Below, piece after piece: positions 44,348 to 53,826 of a stretch of DNA of 64,000 nt. Every line of letters begins with the position of its first letter. Position 1 is the stretch's first letter. The position numbers were made by a program, and so were the translations under genes. The notes beneath the pieces were generated by a model that was not told the DNA's origin, did not search any database, and saw only the letters and a program-made list of their open reading frames with translations. This DNA is from Allopusillimonas ginsengisoli (GTDB lineage Bacteria > Pseudomonadota > Gammaproteobacteria > Burkholderiales > Burkholderiaceae_B). The stretch is taken from NCBI GenBank assembly GCA_005239165.1, contig RAPG01000002.1:310001-374000 (forward strand). Reading direction: 5' to 3'.

Positions 44348-44396
44348 CGGGAGATGACGGCGCAATGCCCGCGGGGGGCATTGCGTCTCTCTCCCG
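44348..44396. terminator. Double stem between receptor and ATPase genes
   Basis: Inner stem CGCAATGCCC (44361-44370) with GGGCATTGCG (44376-44385), outer stem CGGGAGA (44348-44354) with TCTCCCG (44390-44396). No T run. Such intercistronic stems often protect the upstream receptor mRNA and lower expression of the ATPase and permease. It is placed right after the receptor stop. Confidence 0.6.
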
Positions 44397-44418
44397 AATC
44401 AAAGGTCACGGGGACACA

Positions 44419-45426
44419 ATGGCTTTAGAAATTTCTAATATCAGTAAAAAATTTGACGATTACGTTGCACTGCACGATATCAATCTCACCGTGGGTGAGC
44501 ACGAATTCGTCTGCCTGCTCGGCCCCAGTGGCTGCGGCAAAACGACACTACTGCGGGTCATCGCAGGACTCCTCGAGGCAGACACGGGACAGTTGTTGTT
44601 TGAAGGCCAGGATCTGAGCCAGACCCTAGCGCGCGAGCGTAATTTTGGCATTGTTTTTCAGTCCTATTCCCTATTCCCCAATATGACGGTAGCCCAGAAT
44701 ATCGGCTACGGTCTGCGCATACGTAACGAAAACAAGCGCATCATCGACCCACGGGTGAGCGAGCTGCTCACGCTCATCAAAATGTCGCATTTGGTGGATC
44801 GCTTTCCGTGGCAGCTCTCCGGTGGCCAGCAGCAACGCGTCGCGCTCGCCCGAGCGCTTGCTGTCGATCCGCGTTTGATCCTGCTCGACGAGCCCCTCTC
44901 GGCACTGGATGCACGAGTACGCAATGAAATGCGCCAGGAGATCCATGATGTACAGCGTCGTCTGGGTATTCCGACCATTATGGTGACGCATGATCAGGAA
45001 GAGGCCTTGATGCTGGCCGATACGATCGTGTGCATGAACAACGGCACCATTGAGCAGGTTGGCTCACCAGAGGACCTATATCTGCGACCTCTGACCCGTT
45101 ATGTTGCAGACTTTGTAGGGATCAGTAATCTGCTGCCCACCGCTTGGGTACAGGCACACCAGCCTGAACTGATGGCACGACGCCCCGCGGGTGAGCACGA
45201 TGGGCTGGAGCTGTGCGTGCGACCAGAGCATATCGCCGTGCGCAGCGAGGCGAACGGCCCAGCCACCGTCCAGTCCGTGACCTTTCTGGGTAATCTGTGC
45301 CATGTGCATATTCAGTGGGCAGATCGCAAGTTCATTGTTGAGCGGCGCTCGCGGGACGGCCTGCATCAAGGTGCGCGCGTCAGTCTGGACATCGACCCCG
45401 CACAGTGCTGCTGGGTGAGCTGCTAA
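44419..45426 (+). CDS. ABC transporter ATP-binding protein, AEP type
   Basis: Seen: 335 residues with Walker A GPSGCGKTT, Q-loop VFQSYSLFP, signature LSGGQQQRVALARAL, Walker B LILLDEPLSALD and MVTHDQEEA, followed by a TOBE-like C-terminal part. Known: ATPase of PhnT/PotA/FbpC type. Start at 44419 (MALEISNISKKF), with GGGGAC upstream, not the earlier 44365. The shared stem at 44348-44396 separates it from the receptor. Inferred: energises the adjacent permease. Confidence 0.93.
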   Translation: MALEISNISKKFDDYVALHDINLTVGEHEFVCLLGPSGCGKTTLLRVIAGLLEADTGQLLFEGQDLSQTLARERNFGIVFQSYSLFPNMTVAQNIGYGLRIRNENKRIIDPRVSELLTLIKMSHLVDRFPWQLSGGQQQRVALARALAVDPRLILLDEPLSALDARVRNEMRQEIHDVQRRLGIPTIMVTHDQEEALMLADTIVCMNNGTIEQVGSPEDLYLRPLTRYVADFVGISNLLPTAWVQAHQPELMARRPAGEHDGLELCVRPEHIAVRSEANGPATVQSVTFLGNLCHVHIQWADRKFIVERRSRDGLHQGARVSLDIDPAQCCWVSC

Positions 45427-45457
45427 GCAGACGCACACGATACTCAAGGGCCACGTT

Positions 45458-47155
45458 ATGTCATCTACCCTCGCCATCGAAGCGCCACGAAGCGGCATCT
45501 CGCGTCTCATCCCGCGGACCGCCGAACAATGGCTGGTGTTCTCTTGCCTGGTATTTCCTACCCTGGCACTACTTATATTTTTTGTCTTCCCTCTAACCAC
45601 TATATTTTGGCAGAGCTTTACTCTGCTGGATGGTTCATTCGGCCTGGACAACTATGCCGCTATCCCGGATACACCGGGCCTGATTCAGGCCGGCATCAAT
45701 AGTCTGGCGATCAGCATCAGCACTACAGTCGTCTGCATTGTTCTGGGCTTTGCCATCGCCTATGCGCTGGAGCGCACTCGCATTCCGGGCAAATCTGCCG
45801 TACGCGTGGGGCTGTTGTTGCCGTTGCTGGCGCCCTCGCTGGTGCAAGGACTGGGCTTACTGTTTATTCTCGGGCGCAATGGCCTAATCTATCGTTGGAC
45901 AGGCATTGAACAGGATGTCTATGGATTCTGGGGTCTGCTGCTCTCGGATATATTTTATGCCTTGCCTCAGGCGGTCATGATCATCCAGGCAACTCTGCGC
46001 AATGCCGACATGCGCTATTACGATGCCGCAACCGTCATGGGCGCTAATCCTGCACAGCAGTTTTTTCACATCACACTGCCCAACTGCAAGTTCGGCGTGC
46101 TGAGCGCCGCCTTTGTGGTCTTTACCATTACCATCACCGACTTTGGCAACGCTGCCGTCATCGCAGGCAACTATCGCGTTCTGGCGACCGAAATATTCAA
46201 CCAGGTGTCGGGTCAGCAGAACTTCGGCATGGGCTCGGTCGTGGGCATTATTCTGCTCACGCCTGCGCTGATATCGGTCTATATCGAACGGGTCGCCCGG
46301 CAAAAGCAATTCGGGGTCGCCTCCGAGAACCAGATCCCATTGCAACCAGGCCGGGCACGCTTGCGCGATACGGTGTTCGGAGCAGTGACCTACCTGACTG
46401 TGTTCTGCATTGTCGCAATCATTGCCGTAGTGATTTTTGCAAGCTTCGTGAAGCTCTGGCCCTATAACATGACGCTTACATTGGCCAATTTCAACGTCAA
46501 TATCAGCAGTGGCTATGCCCCTATCTGGACGACGCTGTATGTCTCGATCTTGGCGGCTTTATTCGGAGTATTTCTGCTGTTTTGCCTCGCCTACGGTTCG
46601 CGATACATACAGGGCCCCGTCGCCAAGGCCATCTACTTGTTGGCCGTCCTGCCAGTAGGCGTACCTGGCCTGGTGCTGGGGATCTCGTATATCTTTGCTT
46701 TCAACAACCCTTCCACACCTCTATATTGGCTATACGGCACCGCCATACTGATTGCGCTGTGCAACTTCTATCACTATCACACCCAAGGTTTTCTCACGAT
46801 GGCTACAGGAATGCGCTCGGTACCTCAGGCGCTGGAAGAGGCGGTAAGCTGTCTGGGTGGCGGTTCGCGTCGCGTCCTTACCGACGCCATCCTGCCTTTT
46901 ATTGCCCCCACCGTTCTTGCCGTGTTCTTTTTCCTGTTCATGCGCTCCATGGTGACGCTATCAGCCGTAATTTTCCTGGTGACCCCACAGCTTAATATCG
47001 CTGCGGTTTCAGTCATGCACTTGAACGAAGCCGGTTTTGTCTCTCAGGCGGCAGCCTTTTCCACGATTATTATTTTGGTGGTGAGTGTGGCCATGCTGCT
47101 GATGCGCGCTCTGGTCCGCCATTTTCGCCCCAACCTTGCGCAAGGAATGATGTAA
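45458..47155 (+). CDS. Fused two-domain ABC permease, AEP type
   Basis: Seen: 565 residues with about twelve hydrophobic segments in two BPD_transp_1 halves; EAA-like loops near AATVMGANPAQQFFHITLP and ALEEAVSCLGGGSRRVLTDAILP. Known: FbpB-like fused permeases, including the PhnU2 group found with AEP-type receptors, make one polypeptide out of both transmembrane domains. It follows the ATPase by 31 bases. The first 30 residues form a cytosolic tail. No separate second permease is needed or present. Confidence 0.92.
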   Translation: MSSTLAIEAPRSGISRLIPRTAEQWLVFSCLVFPTLALLIFFVFPLTTIFWQSFTLLDGSFGLDNYAAIPDTPGLIQAGINSLAISISTTVVCIVLGFAIAYALERTRIPGKSAVRVGLLLPLLAPSLVQGLGLLFILGRNGLIYRWTGIEQDVYGFWGLLLSDIFYALPQAVMIIQATLRNADMRYYDAATVMGANPAQQFFHITLPNCKFGVLSAAFVVFTITITDFGNAAVIAGNYRVLATEIFNQVSGQQNFGMGSVVGIILLTPALISVYIERVARQKQFGVASENQIPLQPGRARLRDTVFGAVTYLTVFCIVAIIAVVIFASFVKLWPYNMTLTLANFNVNISSGYAPIWTTLYVSILAALFGVFLLFCLAYGSRYIQGPVAKAIYLLAVLPVGVPGLVLGISYIFAFNNPSTPLYWLYGTAILIALCNFYHYHTQGFLTMATGMRSVPQALEEAVSCLGGGSRRVLTDAILPFIAPTVLAVFFFLFMRSMVTLSAVIFLVTPQLNIAAVSVMHLNEAGFVSQAAAFSTIIILVVSVAMLLMRALVRHFRPNLAQGMM

Positions 47156-47920
47156 ATGTGGTCTGAAGCCCGCCATCAACGCATCCAGCTCATGCTGCAA
47201 CGCTATGAGCGTGTGAGCACACCTCAAGTCATGACTGCGCTGGGGGTCTCGCGCGAAACCGTACGCCGCGACTTTCTCGAACTGGAGGCCATGGGCGTAC
47301 TCAAGCGCGTACATGGCGGTGCCGTGCACATCGGCGACGAACCTCCCATCGACAAACGCAGCACTCTGCACGTATCAGCCAAGCAAGCCATCGCCAAAGC
47401 AGCGGCCCAGCGTATTGACCGCCCCCTCACTTTATTTATGGATGCAGGCAGCACCACAACCTTGCTCGCGAGAGAACTCTCCTTGCTCTCTGAGCTAACC
47501 ATTATTACTAACTCTCTGGATGCCGCACATAGCTTCAGACAACAGGCGGCGGCTCACAGTAATAAGATCATTATTCTTGGCGGCGAACTAAGCAATCATC
47601 TAGCTGCGACCGCCGGCTCGTCGACCATCGCCCAGATTCAACGCTTTCATGCTGATATTGCACTGCTCTCCCCCGTGGGCATCGATGCACGCTATGGTGC
47701 CAGCAGTTTTCACCATGACGAGGCAACAATCGCCCGAGCCATGTCCGAGTGCGCCCATCAGACCTGGATTCTCGCAGACCATAGCAAAATAGGCACCCGC
47801 AGCCGCGAGACGTATTGCCCGGTGCAGGAAATCAGCCTATTGATCAGCAACACCAGCGCCAACCGGCGTGAGGGGTTCAAAGAGCTGGCTGACTGTATCG
47901 GTGAGATGGTCCTCGTTTAG
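47156..47920 (+). CDS. DeoR-family regulator
   Basis: Seen: 254 residues with HTH VSTPQVMTALGVSRETVRRDF, LKRVHGGAV, and a sugar-isomerase-like ligand domain (FMDAGSTTTLLAREL, NSLDAAHSF, IILGGELS, LADHSKIG). Known: DeoR/GlpR regulators sense phosphorylated metabolites through the GSTT-type pocket and usually repress. ATG directly follows the permease stop, so it is the last gene of the transporter operon. Inferred: senses a phosphorylated intermediate, consistent with a phosphoester substrate, and controls the divergent phosphatase and transporter promoters. Confidence 0.9.
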   Translation: MWSEARHQRIQLMLQRYERVSTPQVMTALGVSRETVRRDFLELEAMGVLKRVHGGAVHIGDEPPIDKRSTLHVSAKQAIAKAAAQRIDRPLTLFMDAGSTTTLLARELSLLSELTIITNSLDAAHSFRQQAAAHSNKIIILGGELSNHLAATAGSSTIAQIQRFHADIALLSPVGIDARYGASSFHHDEATIARAMSECAHQTWILADHSKIGTRSRETYCPVQEISLLISNTSANRREGFKELADCIGEMVLV

Positions 47921-48007
47921 CGCAATAGCTGCGAATACTAGAAACGCTGGAGTGCGTATCGGATTGGGAGGCTTATTGTCAGCACGATTTTGTTCGTCAG
48001 CTTGGTA

Positions 48008-48113
48008 CCGGTCTAATCGCTGTCGTCCAGGCAAGACTGGATAAGCGCCCGCGCACGTTCGACGCTCATGGGCTCGCTCTGGAATAGATTGCGATACATA
48101 ATGGGCGCTACAA
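48008..48113. repeat. Right copy of tetR-3'-end direct repeat (island boundary)
   Basis: This copy is the 3' end of the intact tetR gene and matches 35545-35650, the left copy, in the same orientation. The 93 bases between the DeoR stop and this repeat show no gene. It is the right edge of the accessory block. Confidence 0.85.
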
Positions 48114-48576
48114 AGCGGTCCATGACGGTGTCCATGTCTGGCGCGGCTTCACCCCTGCTTGCTGCACGTTCCAGCATGGTCTGTATGTGCTCGCGCGTAA
48201 ACGCCGAACATGAAGCCTGAACGCCATCGCCAGCTGCACTTGCAATGACGTCACGCACCATGGCCTTACCGGGTTCGGAAGTCATCTCTTCGAAGAATTG
48301 CTCTGCCCAGGCGTGCAAATCGGTGGCAATGCTGCCAGTGTCGGGCGGGCCGCTGTCGGGCCGCAGGCGCTCCATGGCAACATCCGCCAGCAGTTCTGGC
48401 AAGTCACCCCAACGCCGATAAATAGTGGAGGGCGTAACGCCAGCCCGCGCTGCAATCATAGGGACGGTAACCTGGGTTCGGCCCACCTCGGCGGTCAGTT
48501 CGCGCACGGCTTGATGTACGGATTCCTGTACGCGGGCGCTGCGCCCACCCGGCCGGATCCCTGTTCGATTACTCAT
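48013..48576 (-). CDS. TetR-family regulator
   Basis: Seen: 187 residues; HTH VPMIAARAGVTPSTIYRRWG near residue 40, C-terminal ligand domain of the TetR_C type (MLERAASRGEAAPDMDTVMD), ending MYRNLFQSEPMSVERARALIQ. Known: one-domain TetR repressors controlling a neighbouring exporter. It is divergent from an MFS gene (92 bases). Start at 48576 (MSNRTGIRPGGRSARV) rather than 48633. Inferred: represses its own gene and the MFS exporter through the operator at 48586-48610. Its last 28 codons are duplicated at the left edge of the accessory block. Confidence 0.93.
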   Translation of the reverse strand: MSNRTGIRPGGRSARVQESVHQAVRELTAEVGRTQVTVPMIAARAGVTPSTIYRRWGDLPELLADVAMERLRPDSGPPDTGSIATDLHAWAEQFFEEMTSEPGKAMVRDVIASAAGDGVQASCSAFTREHIQTMLERAASRGEAAPDMDTVMDRFVAPIMYRNLFQSEPMSVERARALIQSCLDDSD

Positions 48577-48585
48577 GTCATTGAC

Positions 48586-48610
48586 GTTAACACAATTTAT
48601 TTGCGTTAAG
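48586..48610. promoter_or_regulatory. Putative TetR operator
   Basis: GTTAACACAA (48586-48595), TTTAT, TTGCGTTAAG (48601-48610): inverted repeat with eight of ten positions paired, plus an AACGCAA half-site near 48635. It lies between the divergent tetR and MFS starts and would overlap both promoters. Confidence 0.6.
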
Positions 48611-48668
48611 AGAAAAATAAGCGCAGACTTCATAAACGCAAATAGTTAGCTTTAAATTGGAGCATTAC

Positions 48669-49892
48669 ATGGCTGCCTGTCCTTCTTCTCTTGCTGTGCC
48701 CACCCTGGCACAGCCCTGGCGGCTGAGTCGGCAGACGTCGCTATGGCTGCATGCTCTGATACTGCTCACGTTCATGGCCGCGTCCAGTGCGCCCACACCC
48801 TTGTACAGTCTGTATCGTGAAAGTTGGGAGTTCTCCGCCGCCACCTTGACCGTCGTGTTTGGCGTATATGCCATCTCCCTGCTACTGGCGCTGCTGGTGC
48901 TGGGTTCGATGTCAGACTACATAGGCCGGCGGCCCGTGATAGTCGGTGCACTGGTGCTGAACATCATGGCCATGGTGCTTTTTCTTATGGCCGACACCGT
49001 ATCCATGCTGATCGCCGCTCGTTTGCTGCAGGGTGTGGCCACGGGTATGGCCACGAGCGCCCTGGCGGCGGGGTTGATGGATTCAGACCGTCTGCGCAGT
49101 CCACTCATCAACAGTGTCGCACCCATGGTAGGCCTGGCTCTGGGTGCGCTGGGCACCAGCATTCTAGTGCAGTTTGCGCCCGCCCCCATGCGTCTGGTGT
49201 TTATTTTGCTTATCGTTGCGATGAGCGGGCTGGCGATCGCGGCCCTGCTCTTGCCTGAGCTAAGCAGCAGACGTAACGGCATCTGGCAGGCTTTGCGCCC
49301 TACAGTAAGCGTTCCGCGCGACGCCTGGCGGGTTCTGCTGCTGATCGCACCGCTGGACGTGGCTGCCTGGGCATTGGGTGGGTTCTATTTTTCATTGGGT
49401 CCGACGCTCGCTGCACACGTAACTGGCCAACACGCACCAGTGGTCGGTGGCCTTCTGGTGTTCACTCTGACCATCACTGCAGCCGTGTCGGTAACGCTAC
49501 TGCGAACGTGGGCACCTGAGCGCATGCTGGTGTTCGGCGCCCTTTCATTAATGTCAGGGGTGGCGATCACACTGGGAGGCGTCCAGGCAGGTTCAGTACT
49601 CCTGTTCTTTCTGGGTACATCGATAGCGGGAATAGGCTTTGGCCTGGGTTTCCTGGGCGCCTTGCGCACCTTGCTGCCGGTGGCGCAACCACACGAACGA
49701 GCCGGGCTGATGGCAGCGTTTTACATCATGAGCTATCTGGCCTTTTGCGTTCCGGCTATTTTGGCAGGTATTGCGACCGGCTTCATGGGGTTAGAGCCCG
49801 TCGCCATTTACTACGGTGCAGCCTTGATTGCCCTGGCCTCAATCGCACTGATAGGTATGGGTTTCAGGTCGCACCGCCGCACGCAAGCCTGA
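48669..49892 (+). CDS. MFS drug/solute exporter
   Basis: Seen: about 407 residues, twelve hydrophobic segments, motif A as GSMSDYIGRRPVIV near residue 80, and SAPTPLYSLYRESWEFSAA at the first periplasmic loop. Known: DHA1-like major facilitator exporters, often controlled by divergent TetR genes. Start at 48669 (ATG, MAACPSSLAV) with TTGGAG ahead; a TTG at 48657 is the alternative. Substrate not predictable. It converges with a LysR gene across a palindrome-rich region. Confidence 0.9.
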   Translation: MAACPSSLAVPTLAQPWRLSRQTSLWLHALILLTFMAASSAPTPLYSLYRESWEFSAATLTVVFGVYAISLLLALLVLGSMSDYIGRRPVIVGALVLNIMAMVLFLMADTVSMLIAARLLQGVATGMATSALAAGLMDSDRLRSPLINSVAPMVGLALGALGTSILVQFAPAPMRLVFILLIVAMSGLAIAALLLPELSSRRNGIWQALRPTVSVPRDAWRVLLLIAPLDVAAWALGGFYFSLGPTLAAHVTGQHAPVVGGLLVFTLTITAAVSVTLLRTWAPERMLVFGALSLMSGVAITLGGVQAGSVLLFFLGTSIAGIGFGLGFLGALRTLLPVAQPHERAGLMAAFYIMSYLAFCVPAILAGIATGFMGLEPVAIYYGAALIALASIALIGMGFRSHRRTQA

Positions 49893-49929
49893 TCAGCTCG
49901 AAAGCACGTTCCTCAAACCAAACACCGCA

Positions 49930-50157
49930 GCCTTCGTGCGGGCTGGGGCTGTTTGACGGGATTAGGAATGCGCCGCGCGCACGCGCCTGAGCGGGGATGC
50001 AAGGCCGCAACTGCTCGAGCGGGACGCTTGTCTGGAGTCCGGGGGACTCCAGACCCCGCGAGTTTTGCGGCCGCCCCGAACAGGTACGGGCGCGTGGGCA
50101 GTCGGGCATCGCCCGACCGCATGACGGCCGGAAAATAGCCCCAGCCCGCACGAAGGC
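49930..50157. repeat. 228-bp nested palindromic element
   Basis: Seen: a perfect 21-bp inverted repeat forms the ends (49930-49950 and 50137-50157). Inside are GGCCGCAA/TTGCGGCC (50003-50010, 50065-50072), an 11-bp stem GTCTGGAGTCC/GGACTCCAGAC with a 3-base loop (50030-50054), and GTCGGGC-atc-GCCCGAC (50101-50117). The arrangement looks like a multi-branched fold. It lies between convergent genes, so it is not a promoter. All overlapping frames here are explained by the symmetry. It may be a miniature mobile element, a REP-like element or a structured RNA; nothing decides between them. Confidence 0.8.
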
Positions 50158-50160
50158 GTC

Positions 50161-50251
50161 AAAAGAACCATTTTGCGCCCACCCCGATCGGGCACGAACG
50201 CGTGGAAGGTACGCCTCATAAGAACCGCTTTACGTAACCCCAATCGGGCAC
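50161..50251. repeat. Two imperfect 57-bp tandem repeats
   Basis: The units share AAGAACC...ACCCCRATCGGGCAC: copy one 50161-50195, copy two 50218-50251, period about 57 bases. They directly follow the right arm of the palindromic element and may be part of it. Confidence 0.7.
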
Positions 50252-50270
50252 ATGCGGCAGGCCTTAACCA

Positions 50271-51182
50271 TTACCCCTCCTCATCCCAATACCCCTCCAC
50301 GTTATAAACCCCTCTCAAAAACTCGATAAACGCCCGCACCTTCGCCGGTAAATACCGCTGCTGCGGATACACCGCCTGAATGTCATACCCCGGCAACGCA
50401 AACTCATCAAGTACCGTCACCAATTCGCCGCGCCGCAACTCCGCCTGAATCTCCCAGGTAGATCGCCAGCCTATCCCCAGTCCCTGCTTCACCCAGTCAT
50501 ACAGCAGCTCGCCATCATTGCAGGCCAGGTCGCCGTCCACGCGCACCGCAAACAGTTTTCCCTCACGCACAAACGTCCAGCCCTGCTGCTGCCCTCCCTG
50601 AAGATTGAACGCCAGGCAATTATGGCGCGCCAGATCTTCGGGAATACGCGGAACCCCATACTGTTCAAAATACGCAGGCGTGCCGCATACCACTCGCTGA
50701 TTCGGAAACAGCCGCAGCGCCACATAATTAGGGTCACGCACCTCACCAATGCGAATGCCCAGGTCATACCCCTCGCGCACCAGGTCGGCAACACTGTCGG
50801 TAAAATTGAACGAAAGCCGCAAATCGGGATACTGCTGCCGAAACGCCGCTGCATGCGGGCCCACATGGCGCCGCCCAAACGCTGCCGGTGCCGACACCAC
50901 CAAATGCCCCCGTACTGCAGAGCGCCCCGAACTAATGCTGTCTTCAGCCGCGTCAAAGTCGTGCAGCAACTGCTGACTGCTTTCAAGAAAACGCTCGCCC
51001 AGCTCTGTCAGCGTAAGCCCTCGCGTAGACCGATGCAGCAACTGTACGCCCAGCCTGCGCTCCAGTGCTGTAAGGCGTCGCCCCATGACTACCGGCGTTA
51101 CCCCCTCGACCTGAGCAGCCGCAGCAAAGCTACCCTTTTCGGCGACAAGCACGAAGCTACGCAAAGCGGTATAGCGACCCAT
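50271..51182 (-). CDS. LysR-family regulator
   Basis: Seen: 303 residues; MGRYTALRSFVLVAEKGSFA, HTH AAAAQVEGVTPVVMGRRLTA, LLHRSTRGLTLTELGERF, and a LysR substrate domain with VREGYDLGIRIGEVRDPNYVA. Known: this is the CrgA/YafC-like group of LysR regulators, with regulated targets commonly adjacent. The nearest divergent gene is glcB, 460 bases away, which is long for direct control. No target assigned. Confidence 0.92.
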   Translation of the reverse strand: MGRYTALRSFVLVAEKGSFAAAAQVEGVTPVVMGRRLTALERRLGVQLLHRSTRGLTLTELGERFLESSQQLLHDFDAAEDSISSGRSAVRGHLVVSAPAAFGRRHVGPHAAAFRQQYPDLRLSFNFTDSVADLVREGYDLGIRIGEVRDPNYVALRLFPNQRVVCGTPAYFEQYGVPRIPEDLARHNCLAFNLQGGQQQGWTFVREGKLFAVRVDGDLACNDGELLYDWVKQGLGIGWRSTWEIQAELRRGELVTVLDEFALPGYDIQAVYPQQRYLPAKVRAFIEFLRGVYNVEGYWDEEG

Positions 51183-51644
51183 ACGATACCTTTTATATAG
51201 AAAATCTCATTTTTTATACCTACTCATCCCCATAATCCTACCCCAGAACATACTAAAAGTATCGACAGTAACGACATCCACGGGGATTCAAAATCAGTGC
51301 AAACTAGCCTATGCTATTTATAAACGAGGACTTCAATTATTTGCTGCAAAGGAGTCATCAGGCTGAAAATAGGCGTCAGCCGACACAAACAAACTGTTCT
51401 GTCGCCTATATATGCCATGGCCAACTCTTATGTCTTATAAAAGAGTCGTAGCCTATAATGGGTATCGATAATGGCGCATTATGATCACAACATCTAACCG
51501 TTATCCCGGGCGAGTGGCCACCCGCTGGCTTTCGCGCGCTGCCCACACTACGGCATGGCCTGCGCACTGCCCTCACAGTATCCCAACGGCATACAACGGC
51601 CACACATCATCTTCTTTTTCAGAAATTTTTAACGAGGAAACTAC
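51183..51644. promoter_or_regulatory. glcB upstream region with possible sigma-70 promoter
   Basis: No gene in this 460-base gap. It is more AT-rich than the surroundings. TTCAAA (51287-51292), 17 bases, TATGCT (51310-51315) fits a sigma-70 promoter with a leader of about 320 bases; a perfect TATAAT at 51454-51459 lacks a good -35 box. The glcB ribosome site CGAGGA is at good spacing. The long leader may carry regulation. Confidence 0.45.
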
Positions 51645-53810
51645 ATGACAGAGCGTACGTCTTGCAAACGGCTAAAAGTCGCGACTGAACTGTTTGAATT
51701 TGTCGAGCGCGAAGCGCTGCCTGGCACGGGTGTCACCTCGGACGCGTTCTGGGCGGGCTTTGACGCCGTCGTCCACGACCTTACCCCGCGCAACCGCGAG
51801 TTGCTGGAGCACCGTGATCGCCTGCAAGCCAAGCTTGACACCTGGTATCGCAGCAACCCCGGCCCTATCGCCGACATGGCGGCCTATCAGGCCTTTCTGC
51901 GCGAAATCGGCTATCTGACAGACGCCCCTGACTCGGTGGCCATCAAAACCGAAAACGTAGACACCGAAATTTCAGCGCAGGCTGGCCCCCAGCTTGTTGT
52001 GCCCATTACTAACGCCCGTTACGCCCTGAACGCTGCCAATGCGCGCTGGGGCAGCCTGTACGATGCACTGTATGGCACCGATGCTATTTCGGAAGACGGT
52101 GGCGCAACCCGCGCTGGCGGCTATAACCCTGCCCGCGGTGAAAAAGTCATTGCCTTCGCCCGCAAGTTTCTGGACGATAGCATTCCGCTTGCAACAGGTT
52201 CGCATGCCGACGCCACGGCCTATGTGGTCAGCAACAATGCCCTGCAAGTAACCCTTGCCGACGGCAGCACCACCAAACTGGCTCAGCCTGAGCTGTTCCT
52301 GGGTTATCGCGGCGAGCCAACGGCTCCTGAAGCATTGGTGTTTCGCCATCATGGTCTGCACTTTGAAGTCCAGATCGACAAGTCCAGCGCCATTGGCAAG
52401 CAAGACAAGGCCGGCGTCAAAGACGTACTGCTCGAGTCGGCCATTACCACCATTATGGATTGCGAAGACTCCGTGGCCACGGTCGATGCCGCAGACAAAG
52501 TGCAGGCCTACCGCAACTGGCTGGGCCTGATGCAGGGCACGCTGAGCGAAGAAGTGTCCAAAGGCGGCAAAAGCTTTACCCGCACGCTCAACCCTGATCG
52601 CGAGTACACCGGTACCGACGGAAAAACGCACACACTGCATGGCCGTTCGCTGATGTTCATCCGCAACGTTGGTCACCTCATGACCAACCCCGCTGTGCTG
52701 GACGAGCAGGGCAACGAAGTACCAGAAGGCATCCTCGACGCCGTCTTCACCTCGCTGATGGCCAAGCATGACCTGCAGCACAAAGGCAATTCGCGCGCCG
52801 GCTCCATTTACATCGTCAAGCCTAAAATGCACGGCCCTGACGAAGTGGCCTTCGCCAACGACTTGTTCGCGCGCACCGAAGCCCTGCTGGGGCTAGCACC
52901 CAACACCATCAAAATCGGCATCATGGACGAAGAGCGTCGCACCAGCGTAAACCTCAAGGCCTGCATTGCCGCTGCGCACCAGCGTGTCGCCTTCATCAAC
53001 ACCGGGTTCCTGGACCGCACTGGCGACGAAATGCACACGTCGATGGAAGCCGGCCCCATGGTCCGCAAGGGCGACATGAAGAAAAGCGTCTGGATTGACG
53101 CCTACGAGCGCAACAACGTGCAAACCGGTCTTGAGTGCGGCCTGCGCGGCCACGCACAGATCGGCAAAGGCATGTGGGCCATGCCTGACCTGATGGCTGA
53201 CATGCTTGAGCAGAAAATCGGCCATCTGAAAGCCGGCGGCAACACCGCGTGGGTGCCTTCACCCACTGCCGCCACACTGCATGCCCTGCACTACCATCAG
53301 CTCGACGTGCAAGAAGTACAGCGCGGCATGGAAGGCAAGTCTGAGCCATTGCTCGAGAAAATCCTTACCATCCCCGTGGCCACCGACACCAACTGGAGTG
53401 CCGAAGATATCCAGCAAGAGCTGGACAACAACGCGCAAGGTATTCTGGGCTACGTGGTGCGCTGGATCGACCAGGGAATCGGCTGCTCTAAAGTGCCTGA
53501 CATTCATGATGTTGGTCTGATGGAAGATCGCGCCACGCTGCGTATTTCGAGCCAGCACATGGCAAACTGGCTGCGCCATGGCATTGTGACTGAAGAGCAG
53601 GTTCGTGCAACCCTGGAACGCATGGCGGCCGTGGTCGACAAGCAGAACGAAGGCGATCCTCTTTATCGCCCCATGGCAGGTAACTTTGATACCTCGTACG
53701 CGTATCGTGCGGCATGCGATCTGGTCTTCAAAGGCCGTGAACAGCCTAGCGGCTACACCGAGCCATTGCTGCACGGCTGGCGTCTGAAGCTCAAGGCGGC
53801 TGCACACTAA
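51645..53810 (+). CDS. glcB: Malate synthase G
   Basis: Seen: 721 residues with [34 protein letters not shown] N-terminus in pieces, [54 protein letters not shown] and late [13 protein letters not shown]. Known: monomeric malate synthase G condenses glyoxylate with acetyl-CoA. Length is standard (about 725). Inferred link: the purine pathway of this window ends at glyoxylate, and this enzyme can carry it into malate. Followed by two hairpins ending in a T run. Confidence 0.97.
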   Translation: MTERTSCKRLKVATELFEFVEREALPGTGVTSDAFWAGFDAVVHDLTPRNRELLEHRDRLQAKLDTWYRSNPGPIADMAAYQAFLREIGYLTDAPDSVAIKTENVDTEISAQAGPQLVVPITNARYALNAANARWGSLYDALYGTDAISEDGGATRAGGYNPARGEKVIAFARKFLDDSIPLATGSHADATAYVVSNNALQVTLADGSTTKLAQPELFLGYRGEPTAPEALVFRHHGLHFEVQIDKSSAIGKQDKAGVKDVLLESAITTIMDCEDSVATVDAADKVQAYRNWLGLMQGTLSEEVSKGGKSFTRTLNPDREYTGTDGKTHTLHGRSLMFIRNVGHLMTNPAVLDEQGNEVPEGILDAVFTSLMAKHDLQHKGNSRAGSIYIVKPKMHGPDEVAFANDLFARTEALLGLAPNTIKIGIMDEERRTSVNLKACIAAAHQRVAFINTGFLDRTGDEMHTSMEAGPMVRKGDMKKSVWIDAYERNNVQTGLECGLRGHAQIGKGMWAMPDLMADMLEQKIGHLKAGGNTAWVPSPTAATLHALHYHQLDVQEVQRGMEGKSEPLLEKILTIPVATDTNWSAEDIQQELDNNAQGILGYVVRWIDQGIGCSKVPDIHDVGLMEDRATLRISSQHMANWLRHGIVTEEQVRATLERMAAVVDKQNEGDPLYRPMAGNFDTSYAYRAACDLVFKGREQPSGYTEPLLHGWRLKLKAAAH

Positions 53811-53826
53811 GCCAGACCAGTAAAAA

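Noticed and set aside
49864..50243. Several overlapping 60-95-codon frames between MFS and LysR genes
   Set aside because: They come from the palindromic and repeated high-GC sequence and have no ribosome sites.
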